Below are positions 1-8,863 of a stretch of DNA of 64,000 bases, one piece after another. A program made the translations under genes and the position numbers. The notes under the pieces are model-generated. The model did no database searches. It saw only the letters and a list, made by a program, of their open reading frames with translations, and was not told where the DNA came from. Origin of the DNA: CAYFQB01 sp964345225 (GTDB lineage: Bacteria > Nitrospirota > Thermodesulfovibrionia > Thermodesulfovibrionales > UBA6898); assembly GCA_964345225.1 (NCBI GenBank), contig CAYFQB010000003.1:1-64000 (forward strand). Direction: 5' to 3'. Each line of letters starts with the position of its first letter. Position 1 is the stretch's first letter.

Positions 1-93
1 CTCCTTACTCCTTACTCCTTACTCCTTACTCCTTACTCCTTACTCCTTACTCCTTACTCCTTACTCCTTACTCCTTACTCCTTACTCCTTACT
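1..93. repeat. Tandem heptamer array (CTCCTTA/TAAGGAG), about 13 copies
   Basis: A perfect 7-bp unit CTCCTTA is repeated about 13 times and is cut by the left edge of the window, so the array may be longer. Degenerate versions of the same unit occur near 7,740-7,795 and, inverted, near 38,320-38,395. Bases 94-211, between the array and the first gene, show no recognisable gene. Confidence 0.95.
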
Positions 94-211
94 GACTAGT
101 CATTATTCTTTGCGCCCTTTGCGTCTTTGCGGTTATATATCTCCCTATTATTTTTATACAGCGTTGCTGTCCATAACTGCCACGTAGAATCTGAATCGGC
201 TTTTATTCTCA

Positions 212-1447
212 TTATCCATCAAAAGCTACCAGCGTGGTAATTACAAAAAAAGATGTGAGGACAATTATGGTAATAACCGTCCCCCATGAAATGTAATTAT
301 AACTCCTGCTGTTAACGTATTTTCCCATCAGTTTTTTATTATTAACAAGAAAGACCGCATATATAAGTACAAATGGAAGGAGAATTCCGTTTACAACAGC
401 AGAAAGCACCATGATAAACACAAGTGGAGCACCCGGTATAAGTATAAGCAGGGCTGACGCAACAATAATAAACGTATATATCCACATAAACTCTGGGGCA
501 TCTTTGAAAGTCTTATTTACGCCTCTTTCCCATCCCATTGCCTCGCAAATATAATAAGCTGTCGCAAGCGGTACAATTATTGCACCTAATAGTGAGGCGT
601 TTGCAAGACTTATGGCAAATATTGAAGAAGCGTAGTTTCCTGCAAGCGGCCTGAGTGCGTGCGCAGCTTCAGAAGCCTCGTTAATTCTAATGCCAGCGGA
701 AAAGAGTGTTGTTGCACAGGTTACGATAATAAAAAAAGCAATTATATCAGTAATGCTGCAGCCTACAATTACATCGAGCTTTGTAGCTTTATATTGTTCT
801 TTTTTTATGCCCTTTTCTGCTATCGATGACTGAAGGTAAAACTGCATCCAGGGGGTGATAGTAGTACCTATTATAGCAATGCAGAGGTAAATGTACTCGG
901 AATTCCATTTCACTTCCGGCACAATAATACTTTTAAATACCTTTGACCAGTCAGGCCCTGCAAGAAAGCCTGATATTACATATCCAAAGTATATAAGACA
1001 GGCAAACAGTAGAATTCTCTCAACAAATCTATAACTTCCTTTTGTAACGAGCATCCAGATAGCAATTGCCCCAAAAGGAACCATAATATATTTGCTCAAT
1101 CCGGCTATCTCCATACTCGCTGCCCACCCCGCAAAATTGGCAACAGTGGTCCCTAAGTTAGCAATAAACAATGCTATCATCATGAAAATCGTGGTTCTCA
1201 CACCGTAGTTTTCACGAATCAGGTCCGAAAGGCCCTTCCCTGTGACAGCACCCATCCTCGCGATCATCTCCTGAATAACAACAAGCGCAACTGTTGTAGG
1301 TATAAGTGTCCACAAAAGTGCATAGCCGAATCTCGCACCTGCAACTGAATAGGTAGTGATCCCACTTGCATCATTGTCAATATTGGCCGTAATAATGCCG
1401 GGACCCATAATAGAGAGAAAAATGAGCATACTCTTCCAGCGGCTCAT
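212..1447 (-). CDS. Nramp-family metal transporter lacking the canonical metal-site motifs (NRMT-like)
   Basis: A 411-residue polytopic inner-membrane protein with about 11 hydrophobic segments and the Nramp fold signature GPGII at residues 15-19. Canonical Nramps carry DPGN in TM1 and MPH in TM6. Here TM1 reads DNDASG (residues 24-29) and the TM6 position reads TTITPW, so the Met that favours transition metals is gone. Loss of that Met is the hallmark described for the NRMT branch, which carries Mg2+. Transport of Mg2+ is therefore plausible but inferred. The start codon overlaps the stop of the upstream MgtE-type sensor gene by 4 nt (ATGA), which implies translational coupling in one operon. 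Confidence 0.85.
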   Translation of the reverse strand: MSRWKSMLIFLSIMGPGIITANIDNDASGITTYSVAGARFGYALLWTLIPTTVALVVIQEMIARMGAVTGKGLSDLIRENYGVRTTIFMMIALFIANLGTTVANFAGWAASMEIAGLSKYIMVPFGAIAIWMLVTKGSYRFVERILLFACLIYFGYVISGFLAGPDWSKVFKSIIVPEVKWNSEYIYLCIAIIGTTITPWMQFYLQSSIAEKGIKKEQYKATKLDVIVGCSITDIIAFFIIVTCATTLFSAGIRINEASEAAHALRPLAGNYASSIFAISLANASLLGAIIVPLATAYYICEAMGWERGVNKTFKDAPEFMWIYTFIIVASALLILIPGAPLVFIMVLSAVVNGILLPFVLIYAVFLVNNKKLMGKYVNSRSYNYISWGTVITIIVLTSFFVITTLVAFDG

Positions 1448-2706
1448 ACTTTTCTCCTTTTTCTCTTTGCAGCTGGTGGTAATATTATGTCGATGATATC
1501 ATCCACGGTTACAATTCCATGCATAAAACCACTTTCGTCTACAACTGGAATTGCTATCAGGTTGTATTTAGATATAATTGCAGCAACCACCATTTCATCA
1601 TCCCCCGGCATAACGGTCTTGACATTTGTTTCCATTATATCGGCAAGGATGCAGTCTGGCTCTCCAAGCAGCATTTCCCTGAGCGAAGCAACTCCCATGA
1701 GTTTCTCATCTTTATCGAGTATATAAATGTAATAGACTGTTTCTACATCCTTTGCATCAACCTTAAATCGATCAGATGCTTCCTGAATCGTCATATCAGG
1801 GGGATAGGCTATATATTCATTTGTCATAAGCCCGCCGGCAGTGTCTTCCTCATGACCCAAAAGTTCCTGTATATCCTCAGCTTCATCTTTTTCAATATTC
1901 TCGAGAATCTCTTTTGTCTTCTCGGCCGGAAGCTCGCTAAGTATGTCAGCGGCCTCATCAGGCGGCATCATCTCGACAATCTCAGAAGCCTTTTCACTTC
2001 CCATCTTGCTTATAATATCTCTCTGAACTCCGGTCTCAAGCTCTGATAAAGCCTCTGCTGCCTGTTCAACGTCAAGGTCATCAAAAAAATTGGCTCCTTC
2101 TTTTCGTGAAACACTACTGATAATATCTGCTATATCAGCAGGATGTAGCTCTGAGAGTATCTGTCTAGGCACAGTCAGCGATATCTTTGTTAGCTTTGGC
2201 TCAAGGGGCTGCAGATAATTCCAGCTTATAAGCGAATAGGAAAGGGATTTTTTGAACACCCTGAACAGATCCTCACCACCCCTCTCAACTCCAAGACGCC
2301 GCATAATTCCTCTTAATCCCACATCAATCGCAACCAGCACAGCGTCTGTATTAAGGCCCTCAAGTTTAACATCATTAACCCGAACTACCTTTGCGCCATT
2401 AACGTCCACAATCTGTTTGTCCAAGATATCCCTGACAATGAGTAAGTCTTCCTCATTAAATTCATACTTCTGAATGCCTTCCTTGTAAACTTTAGAAGAG
2501 ATTATTCTTTTGTTAAAAATATTCAGTTCTTTCCACGGGAGAATGAACAACTTCTTTTTTCTTTCGATGATAAGTGCATTTATCTTGGGAAGGGTATCAC
2601 CCTTAACTATCACAAGGTCTTTAACCCTACCTATTTCCTCACCTTTAGGATCGAGTACAGGTTTCTTGATTATTTCACTGGAAAAAACTTCACCAAAAAA
2701 TGGCAT
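1444..2706 (-). CDS. Cytosolic PRC-barrel/MgtE-N/CBS protein without the MgtE membrane domain
   Basis: A 420-residue soluble protein. Two PRC-barrel-like segments occupy about residues 5-75 and 85-165. An MgtE_N superhelical domain follows (about 180-290, with LHPADIADI), then a CBS pair (about 290-410, beginning EDTAGGLMT). In the MgtE channel the N and CBS domains bind Mg2+ and gate the pore, but here the protein ends in a basic tail (KRKRRKV) with no transmembrane segments. Its stop overlaps the start of the Nramp-like gene, so I infer it acts in trans as a Mg2+ sensor or gate for that transporter. It is the first gene of the operon, and the 161-bp divergent gap to the RDD gene must hold its promoter. 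Confidence 0.88.
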   Translation of the reverse strand: MPFFGEVFSSEIIKKPVLDPKGEEIGRVKDLVIVKGDTLPKINALIIERKKKLFILPWKELNIFNKRIISSKVYKEGIQKYEFNEEDLLIVRDILDKQIVDVNGAKVVRVNDVKLEGLNTDAVLVAIDVGLRGIMRRLGVERGGEDLFRVFKKSLSYSLISWNYLQPLEPKLTKISLTVPRQILSELHPADIADIISSVSRKEGANFFDDLDVEQAAEALSELETGVQRDIISKMGSEKASEIVEMMPPDEAADILSELPAEKTKEILENIEKDEAEDIQELLGHEEDTAGGLMTNEYIAYPPDMTIQEASDRFKVDAKDVETVYYIYILDKDEKLMGVASLREMLLGEPDCILADIMETNVKTVMPGDDEMVVAAIISKYNLIAIPVVDESGFMHGIVTVDDIIDIILPPAAKRKRRKV

Positions 2707-2867
2707 AATCTCGCCTCTAAATTATTATTTAAAAACAAAAGCTTAGATAATAAAGTATAACTTAGCAGACTTATTTCGGCAATAGTAAAGTTAAAGTGCC
2801 ATATTTTTTGTGATAAACTCTAACAATATTATTAATTTATAAAGGTCCTTACAGTGAGTATACATAA

Positions 2868-4421
2868 ATGACCGTTGATTCAAAAATGCATATAGACATC
2901 GAAAAAGAAAAGAAAAAAAATATAAAGCTTGCGATCGGTGTCGCGGGTCTCGGAATTTTTGCCTTTTTTCTCCTCTACATAATTATCTTTGCAGTAATGT
3001 TTTTAAAACCAGGCCTCATGTTCAATTTGATGCCCATTCCAAGAATATCAACAGATATAGTGAGTATTAAAGATAATCTCTACGTTATCTCTGAAGAAAT
3101 TGATTTCAGCAATGTTTCTTTTGCAGATCCAAGTGAGCCTGAAGAGATTTTCTCCATAGGTATCCTCGACGGCAGTAAAATTACTGCTGAAGAAGTAATC
3201 GATCCTTTTTATTCTATTGCGAATGACAGCAATAAGATTTATTTTTTATCCGATGGACACTATAAGGTCTTTGACGGTAAGTATTGGGAATACTTTGAAA
3301 CAGACACTATCGGGAAAAAGCCTATTGGAACCACCAGTCCAGAGGGACTATTTGTGTTAAGCAGGATTCAAAACATGCCTGTGCTTAAATTAATAAAAGG
3401 CATTGAAGTTTTGCAGATGCCTCTTCCCGACGAATATACAGCAGAGAATAAACGCACATGTGCAAGTTCAAGACACCTGCTTTGGTTTCAGGATAAGCTG
3501 TATCTTATCTGGACATCAAGCGGTATCTTATACTGGGCGGTCTATGACGGAACAGGATGGAGCACTACAGAAAACCCTGATTATCACGGATCAATAAAGG
3601 TCATATCTAACAAAGACACAATTTATCTGTTTCACGAACAATTTTACAATAACCGTCAAAACATAACCTACACGAGTTATGAAGATGGGGCATGGCTGGA
3701 ACCAATTACGCTTGATCTAAAAGATTTCTTTTTTGAGTGGAATCCGGTGATTTATCAGGATAAACCACACATGTTCATACAGAGCTTCTTCAAGGAAAAA
3801 CTTTATTCAATAGAAAATAGAGACCTGGTACATCAGATTACAATCAGCCAATCTTTCTTTGAAAAAGGATTTATATTGAAAAGTATTACATTTTCACTTC
3901 TCGCAAATCTGCCTTTAATCATATTTATCTATCTCCTGTCTCTCTTTATCGGTAAGTTCAAGTTAAAACAATTGAAAACAGATTCAGGCGAATATGAATT
4001 TGCAAGCCTTTTCAGGCGCTTCATGGCAAAATTTATTGACTCGACTGTCATAATACTGCCACCTTTATTATTGACAATTTATTTCATTAGCAATTCAGAA
4101 TTTGGAACAAATCCTTTTAATTATATACTTGTGGTATTCCTGTCGATTGCATACATCTTTATCGGTGGTTTTCTTTATCATTCACTGCTTGAAGGACTTA
4201 TCGGTAAAACCCTCGGCAAGAAACTTTTCGGCATAATAGTTCTAAAAGACGACTTTTCAAAATGCGGGCTTCTTGCAGGATTCCTGCGAAATATTATGCG
4301 AATAGTCGACAGCTTTTTCTATTACCTTGTTGCAATAGTCTCTATGACAGGTACTCTTAAATGGCAGCGCCTTGGGGATATCGTGGCAGGTACAGTTGTG
4401 CTAAGAAAGGGAAAAACATAA
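2868..4421 (+). CDS. RDD-family membrane protein with a large extracytoplasmic domain
   Basis: 517 residues: one N-terminal transmembrane helix (about 22-48), a roughly 270-residue extracytoplasmic region rich in short beta-like segments with Trp/Tyr-Asp turns (YDGTGW, YEDGAW) that suggest a beta-propeller-like fold, another helix near 345-365, then a C-terminal RDD domain (FRRFMAKFIDS..., ending WQRLGDIVAGTVV) with three helices. The function of this architecture is not known to me. The ATG at 2868 has only a weak purine stretch upstream; an ATG at 2886 is an alternative. It converges on the ferredoxin gene that follows. Confidence 0.7.
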   Translation: MTVDSKMHIDIEKEKKKNIKLAIGVAGLGIFAFFLLYIIIFAVMFLKPGLMFNLMPIPRISTDIVSIKDNLYVISEEIDFSNVSFADPSEPEEIFSIGILDGSKITAEEVIDPFYSIANDSNKIYFLSDGHYKVFDGKYWEYFETDTIGKKPIGTTSPEGLFVLSRIQNMPVLKLIKGIEVLQMPLPDEYTAENKRTCASSRHLLWFQDKLYLIWTSSGILYWAVYDGTGWSTTENPDYHGSIKVISNKDTIYLFHEQFYNNRQNITYTSYEDGAWLEPITLDLKDFFFEWNPVIYQDKPHMFIQSFFKEKLYSIENRDLVHQITISQSFFEKGFILKSITFSLLANLPLIIFIYLLSLFIGKFKLKQLKTDSGEYEFASLFRRFMAKFIDSTVIILPPLLLTIYFISNSEFGTNPFNYILVVFLSIAYIFIGGFLYHSLLEGLIGKTLGKKLFGIIVLKDDFSKCGLLAGFLRNIMRIVDSFFYYLVAIVSMTGTLKWQRLGDIVAGTVVLRKGKT

Positions 4422-4445
4422 TCCGCTTTCCTGCAGTATGTTTTC

Positions 4446-4658
4446 TTATTCACAATAGACCTCTATCGCAATCTCAGGGCACATCTTTGCACACATCGCA
4501 CACCCGTTGCACTTCTCCATATGTTTCGGAACAGCAGGGAAATATCCGCTTTTGTTAAAACGCTTCCTGATTACAATGACTCCTATCGGGCAGGTATCAA
4601 TACAGTATTCACAACCTTTGCACAACTCTGTATTTATTTTTATCTTTCCCCTTTTCAT
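4446..4658 (-). CDS. Small 2x[4Fe-4S] ferredoxin, KorD/VorD-like
   Basis: 70 residues with two CxxCxxCxxxCP motifs (CKGCEYCIDTCP and CNGCAMCAKMCP), each able to hold a [4Fe-4S] cluster. The sequence between them (GYFPAVP) resembles the delta subunit of 2-oxoacid:ferredoxin oxidoreductases. Such a gene normally leads into the alpha and beta subunits; here it overlaps the end of recN by 4 nt and is followed by a convergent gene, so no oxidoreductase partner is encoded beside it. Either it is an orphan electron carrier or its partners lie elsewhere. Confidence 0.9.
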   Translation of the reverse strand: MKRGKIKINTELCKGCEYCIDTCPIGVIVIRKRFNKSGYFPAVPKHMEKCNGCAMCAKMCPEIAIEVYCE

Positions 4659-6319
4659 TTCACCCTTTCCAGGAGCTCTCCAGCATGTCTTCTTGATATT
4701 TCAGTAACTTTTCCGCTCAACATCCTGGCTATCTCGTCCTTACGTTCTTTATCATAAAGCTCTTTTACTTCAACATAAACCCTGCTGTTTTTCTCTTTTT
4801 TATCTACTTTCAGATGAAAATCTCCAAAACTGGCTATCTGTGGAAGATGCGTTATGCATAAAAGCTGATGTTTTTGAGAAATCATGTCAAGCTTTTTCCC
4901 AACGCTCTCTGCTGTTTTGCCTCCAATCCCTGCATCAACCTCGTCAAATATAAGTACAGGAATATTGTCAACATCAGCAAGAACACTTTTCAGGGCAAGC
5001 ATAACCCTGGAGAGTTCACCGCCGGATATTATTTTAGTAAGAGGTTTGGGTAGTTCACCTGGATTTGCTGAAAACAGAAATTCTATACGGTCTATACCAT
5101 ATGAACTGACTTTAAATTTTCCTTCATCACCAATTTCCTGATTTATGTTAATCCTGAATTCAGCCTTGCCTATGCCCAGCTCCGTCAGAATATTACTGAT
5201 TAGCCCTTCTATCTTCCCGGCAGTCTTTTTTCTCTTATCAGAGAGGGATTTTGCTGTATTTAAAAGTTCATGTTCCTTTGAAGAGAGCTCTTCCTCCACC
5301 GAAACCAGTTTCTCATCTGATGATTCCAGACCTTTCAGCTCTTCCTCTGCATCAGTCCTGTATTTTAAGACTGCCTCAATCCCTTCACCATACTTCTTTT
5401 CCAGTCTCTTGATCAACTCAAGCCTGTCCTCAACTACCTCCAGCCTTCCTGGCTCAAAATCATACCTGTTACGATATCCTCTCAGGTCTATTGCAGCATC
5501 TTCGACAAGTGGTTTTGCTGACTCAAGCATTTTCAGGGTATCCCCAATGCTGTCATCTATGGAATGCATCTCCCTTATATTTTCAACAACCTGAGAAAGT
5601 TTTTCGGTACAAGAACCTTCAGAGCCGTATAACAGTGAAAATGATGTTTCTATCAGTTCATTTAATCTGTTCATATTTGTAAGTATCTTTCTCTCATCCT
5701 CAAGAGAATCTCTCTCACCGTGCTTAAGAGATGCTGTTTCTATCTCGTTCACCTGAAACCTGAGAAGATCAATTCTATGAGCCCTTTCTTTAACCTTCTC
5801 CTTTAATTCTGTAAATTCATTTTTTATATCCTGTACTTCTTTGAACAGCGTTTTCACTTTCTCAACAATGTCCTGGTGTTTTCCGTAATAATCAAGTAGC
5901 GTTCTCTGCTTCTCTGCAGTCAGAAGGCTCTGGTGTTCATGCTGGCTGTGAATATCAACAAGTGATTTACTTATATCGGAAAGAGACTGAAGTGTTACCA
6001 TTGTGTCATTAACATATGCCCTGCTCTTGCCGCCAGAGGCAAGTACTCTCCTGAGTAAAAGCCCTTCTGATAAATCTATGCCGATGTCTGGAAAAGAACT
6101 GTAATCGTCGAGCTCGAAATATGCCTGTACCGTAGCCTCTTTCTCACCGGACTTTATTAAATCAGATTGAGCCCGGTCACCCAGTACGAGTCCGAGTGCA
6201 TCGACGATTATTGATTTGCCTGCACCGGTTTCGCCGCTTAGGATATTCAGTCCCTTTTCAAACCTCACGCTTAAATCATCAATGATTGCAAGGTTTTTTA
6301 TTTTTAGTTCTTTAAGCAT
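4655..6319 (-). CDS. recN: DNA repair protein RecN
   Basis: 554 residues, the usual RecN length. This SMC-like ATPase acts in the cytoplasm in double-strand-break repair. Visible features are the Walker A motif GETGAGKS (29-36), a central coiled coil (about 150-380), the ABC signature SGGELSRVMLALK and Walker B LIFDEVDAGIGG near the C terminus, followed by the CITHLPQIA switch region. The gene is co-transcribed with the small ferredoxin downstream (ATGA overlap). No LexA-like palindrome is seen in the short gap upstream. Confidence 0.97.
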   Translation of the reverse strand: MLKELKIKNLAIIDDLSVRFEKGLNILSGETGAGKSIIVDALGLVLGDRAQSDLIKSGEKEATVQAYFELDDYSSFPDIGIDLSEGLLLRRVLASGGKSRAYVNDTMVTLQSLSDISKSLVDIHSQHEHQSLLTAEKQRTLLDYYGKHQDIVEKVKTLFKEVQDIKNEFTELKEKVKERAHRIDLLRFQVNEIETASLKHGERDSLEDERKILTNMNRLNELIETSFSLLYGSEGSCTEKLSQVVENIREMHSIDDSIGDTLKMLESAKPLVEDAAIDLRGYRNRYDFEPGRLEVVEDRLELIKRLEKKYGEGIEAVLKYRTDAEEELKGLESSDEKLVSVEEELSSKEHELLNTAKSLSDKRKKTAGKIEGLISNILTELGIGKAEFRININQEIGDEGKFKVSSYGIDRIEFLFSANPGELPKPLTKIISGGELSRVMLALKSVLADVDNIPVLIFDEVDAGIGGKTAESVGKKLDMISQKHQLLCITHLPQIASFGDFHLKVDKKEKNSRVYVEVKELYDKERKDEIARMLSGKVTEISRRHAGELLERVK

Positions 6320-6371
6320 TGTTAAGAGGAAAGGCTCTCTATAAATATAGCATAAAAGTTAAAAATTCAGG

Positions 6372-7568
6372 TTACTTTAATATCAGATACTCTATAAATG
6401 CAGCCATAAGGATAAAACCACTTGCTGGTATCATCTTTTTATAAATTTCCCAGAGGTCTGCTTTGAAATATTCCCGCGTAAGAATTAGACAGAGGTGTAC
6501 AGGGGAGAGGAGAACCCCGATAAAACCCGCTGCAAATGCCAGAGATATATCTGCAAGTGTGGCCGTGCCGCCAAGGCTTATTAAAAGCGGAAAGGTACTT
6601 CCAACAAATCCTACGGTTAAGCCTGTCAACATACCCACTAAAAAAGGAAGCAGACATAGTATCGGCAGTGTAGGAATTCCCTGTTCCACAAAAAAACCGC
6701 TTAAATTCTTTACCGCCCCTGAAGCCTCCATCGTCTCTTTAAAGAGCATCACACCAAATATCAGAACCAATACATCACGTGTAAATCCATACCTTGCTAT
6801 TCGAAAAACCTCTTTTAGAGGATACTTATATATAATAAATAACGGAACAGTTATCAACAAGAGTGCATAGTGAAGCTCGATGCGGAAAATAACAACAAGC
6901 AAGAGCACACCGAGAATCGGCAGGAAACTCACAAACTCTCTGCCTTTTCTCTTCTCTGCCCTCTTAACTACAGTATTTTCCCCCAGACCCCTCATACTGT
7001 AAAGAAACCCTGTTACTATTACTGCAAGCGCATAGAGCGTATTGGCAAGAATCAAATTATAAAGAGGTATATTCGTTACCGCTGATGCAAGCAGTATCCC
7101 GGGATAAAGCGGCAGGATATATTCCCATGGATGTCTAAACCAGTAATTAACAAATGCCTTCTCCTCCTGACTCATCTTCAGGCCGGCAGTAGCTTCCTTT
7201 ACCATTGGTGCAGAGAAATATGCACCGCCAAGTGATGGAAGCAAACCAATTAGCATCGGCATTGATACAATTACAGCCCTTCTGCTTTTAAACGTATCTT
7301 TTACAGTTGTCATCATGGTCGAAAGCACTTGCTTTTCCCTGAGTATAAGCTCAAATATTCTGATCAATGACAGCGCCAGAAGTAATGTTAGAGTAACCCT
7401 GTTTAAAGCAGTATTTATAATCGACTCTGCAATGCCTGTTACATCCATCCGGTAAAGCAGGAAAAGCAATGCAGAAGCAATCAGCATGACATAACCGATA
7501 TTTATCTTTCTTCTGAGGAGGACTAAGATTATTGCAAACGTCAGCGAGATTTTTATCAGATCAGACAT
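6372..7568 (-). CDS. DUF401-family integral membrane protein (putative permease)
   Basis: 398 residues with about 10-11 hydrophobic helices and a short charged loop near residue 205 (KRAEKRKGRE). The sequence PMLIGLLPSLGGAYFSAP and the repeat half ending FVGSTFPLLISLGG match the DUF401 family, which belongs to the ion-transporter superfamily of anion symporters. The substrate is unknown. It lies between recN and rsmG on the same strand, separated by a 52-bp gap from recN. Confidence 0.8.
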   Translation of the reverse strand: MSDLIKISLTFAIILVLLRRKINIGYVMLIASALLFLLYRMDVTGIAESIINTALNRVTLTLLLALSLIRIFELILREKQVLSTMMTTVKDTFKSRRAVIVSMPMLIGLLPSLGGAYFSAPMVKEATAGLKMSQEEKAFVNYWFRHPWEYILPLYPGILLASAVTNIPLYNLILANTLYALAVIVTGFLYSMRGLGENTVVKRAEKRKGREFVSFLPILGVLLLVVIFRIELHYALLLITVPLFIIYKYPLKEVFRIARYGFTRDVLVLIFGVMLFKETMEASGAVKNLSGFFVEQGIPTLPILCLLPFLVGMLTGLTVGFVGSTFPLLISLGGTATLADISLAFAAGFIGVLLSPVHLCLILTREYFKADLWEIYKKMIPASGFILMAAFIEYLILK

Positions 7569-7599
7569 GAATCATTGTAACATAGCTGGATTTTAGAGT

Positions 7600-7795
7600 A
7601 GAACTTTCGGGTTGCGGGTTTATTTAGTTTGTTTGGTTTCTCTTGTTTATCTGGTTTATCTGGTTTGTTTTGTTTTTCTAGTCTATTTGGTTTAAGGACA
7701 ATTTAATTCTCCGAATTATTCTATTTACTGCCTACTGCTTACTTCCTACTCCTTACTTCTCACCCCTTACTCCTCACTCCTTACTTCTTACTGCC
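7600..7795. repeat. Composite low-complexity repeat, inverted relative to the copy at 38.3 kb
   Basis: The segment runs from T-rich units of the type GGTTTATCT (about 7,620-7,690), through GGTTTAAGGACAATTTAATT and CTCCGAATTATT (7,690-7,720), into degenerate heptamers related to CTCCTTA (7,738-7,795). The middle block is the exact reverse complement of bases near 38,396-38,430. The heptamer block supplies the last codons and the stop codon of rsmG, so the repeat has invaded or shaped the 3' end of that gene. Confidence 0.85.
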
Positions 7796-8417
7796 TGCTT
7801 TTCTTTATCATTACCATATGTCTTGTTATATTCAGGAATGGAAGTTTTATATCAATCATAGAAATATCTTCTAATACAAGATTTTTCAACTCCTCATCAA
7901 GTTTCGGGCCTTTGCTGAGTATCAAGATTCCGTTTTCATTCAGCATATCCTTCGTTTTAAAGATAAATTTTTTAATACTAAAAAGAGCCCTTGTGACGGC
8001 AGCATCAACCTTTATCCCTTTAATATCCTCGATCCTCCTGTCTATAACATCTATATCCTTGAGGCCAAGCTTGTTAGAAATATGTTTCAAGAATACCGTC
8101 TTCTTATGTACAGGTTCAATAAGAAATACCTTTAGTTTTGTATTAATAATTTTCATGGGTATGCCGGGGAATCCTGCGCCACTGCCAATATCAGCAACTG
8201 TCTCAATATTTTCAGGAAGTACTTTCAGGAAAAGCAGAGAATCAAGAAAATGCTTGACTATAATATCACTATCAGTTTTTAAGCCGGTAAGATTATGGGC
8301 CTTGTTCCACTTTTTTAGTTCATCAAGATATGTTATGAAAGCATTAATCTGTTTTGCTGAATAGTAAATCCCGAGCTCTTCCAATCCCTCTTTTAAAAGA
8401 TCATCTGCTTTATTCAT
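7788..8417 (-). CDS. rsmG: 16S rRNA (guanine527-N7)-methyltransferase
   Basis: 209 residues, typical for RsmG, which methylates G527 of 16S rRNA using SAM. The SAM-binding loop is IGSGAGFPGIP (about 72-82), the N terminus has the usual LxxWNxxxNLT pattern (KKWNKAHNLTG), and RALFSIKKF corresponds to the conserved RA segment. Location near gyrA/dnaA is common for rsmG close to the replication origin. The last residues (SRQ) and the stop fall in the heptamer repeat block. Confidence 0.95.
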   Translation of the reverse strand: MNKADDLLKEGLEELGIYYSAKQINAFITYLDELKKWNKAHNLTGLKTDSDIIVKHFLDSLLFLKVLPENIETVADIGSGAGFPGIPMKIINTKLKVFLIEPVHKKTVFLKHISNKLGLKDIDVIDRRIEDIKGIKVDAAVTRALFSIKKFIFKTKDMLNENGILILSKGPKLDEELKNLVLEDISMIDIKLPFLNITRHMVMIKKSRQ

Positions 8418-8547
8418 GAAAAGTTTAATGTTTGATGCTCTGAGTTAAACGTTTTATCAGTTATCAGAAAAATTTATTTGAAATGCTGACACATAGCCAA
8501 AGGATTCACAAAGAACCCTGAGAAAGCAACAAAATTAATCTTTTAAA

Positions 8548-8840
8548 CCAAAAAATGCGTTTGAAGCAGGTATACATGTTGTATAGTTGGGCATGTTTCT
8601 TGAGCGTACATAGGGAAATTTTTGTCTACGACTCTGTGAGGCACCCGTCATGGCGAAATAAGCGTTCCCGAGAAGTCGGGACGAATTTTTACTGTCTGAG
8701 TCCCGAAGTTTCGGGACGAGTTTAAAAATTCGAGCGAATGACTCATGTGACGGGTAAAAATTTCCCTCTAGGGAGCGAAAGGAATATGTCCAACTAATTA
8801 ATCCATCAACTCTTTTTATACTGAAACACATTTTTGGGGG
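8548..8840. mobile_element. MITE-like palindromic element, long form with a nested insertion
   Basis: Imperfect terminal inverted repeats (CCAAAAAATGCGTTT at 8548 and AAACACATTTTTGGGGG ending at 8840) enclose a second inverted pair (TAGTTGGGCATGTTTCTTG against CAAGGAATATGTCCAACTA-like sequence on the right). The 33.8-kb copy has the same outer parts but lacks the interior. The interior, 8617-8768, is flanked by TAGGGA direct repeats (8611-8616 and 8769-8774). It contains its own inverted repeats: GGGAAATTTTT with AAAAATTTCCC, CCCGA/TCGGG stems, and ACCCGTCA with TGACGGGT. No protein is encoded. It fills the gap between rsmG and gyrA. Confidence 0.85.
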
Positions 8841-8863
8841 ATTAATTTCCAAGGAAATCTTAA

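Noticed and set aside
1..93. Possible CRISPR array
   Set aside because: The units are contiguous 7-mers without spacers; this is a simple tandem repeat.
2707..2867. Possible Mg2+ riboswitch (M-box) before the MgtE-type gene
   Set aside because: The 161-bp gap is A+T-rich and shows none of the conserved M-box stems that I could recognise.
8535..8852. A 105-codon minus-strand frame next to gyrA
   Set aside because: It lies entirely within the MITE-like palindrome and encodes no recognisable protein; the palindromic structure explains the open frame.
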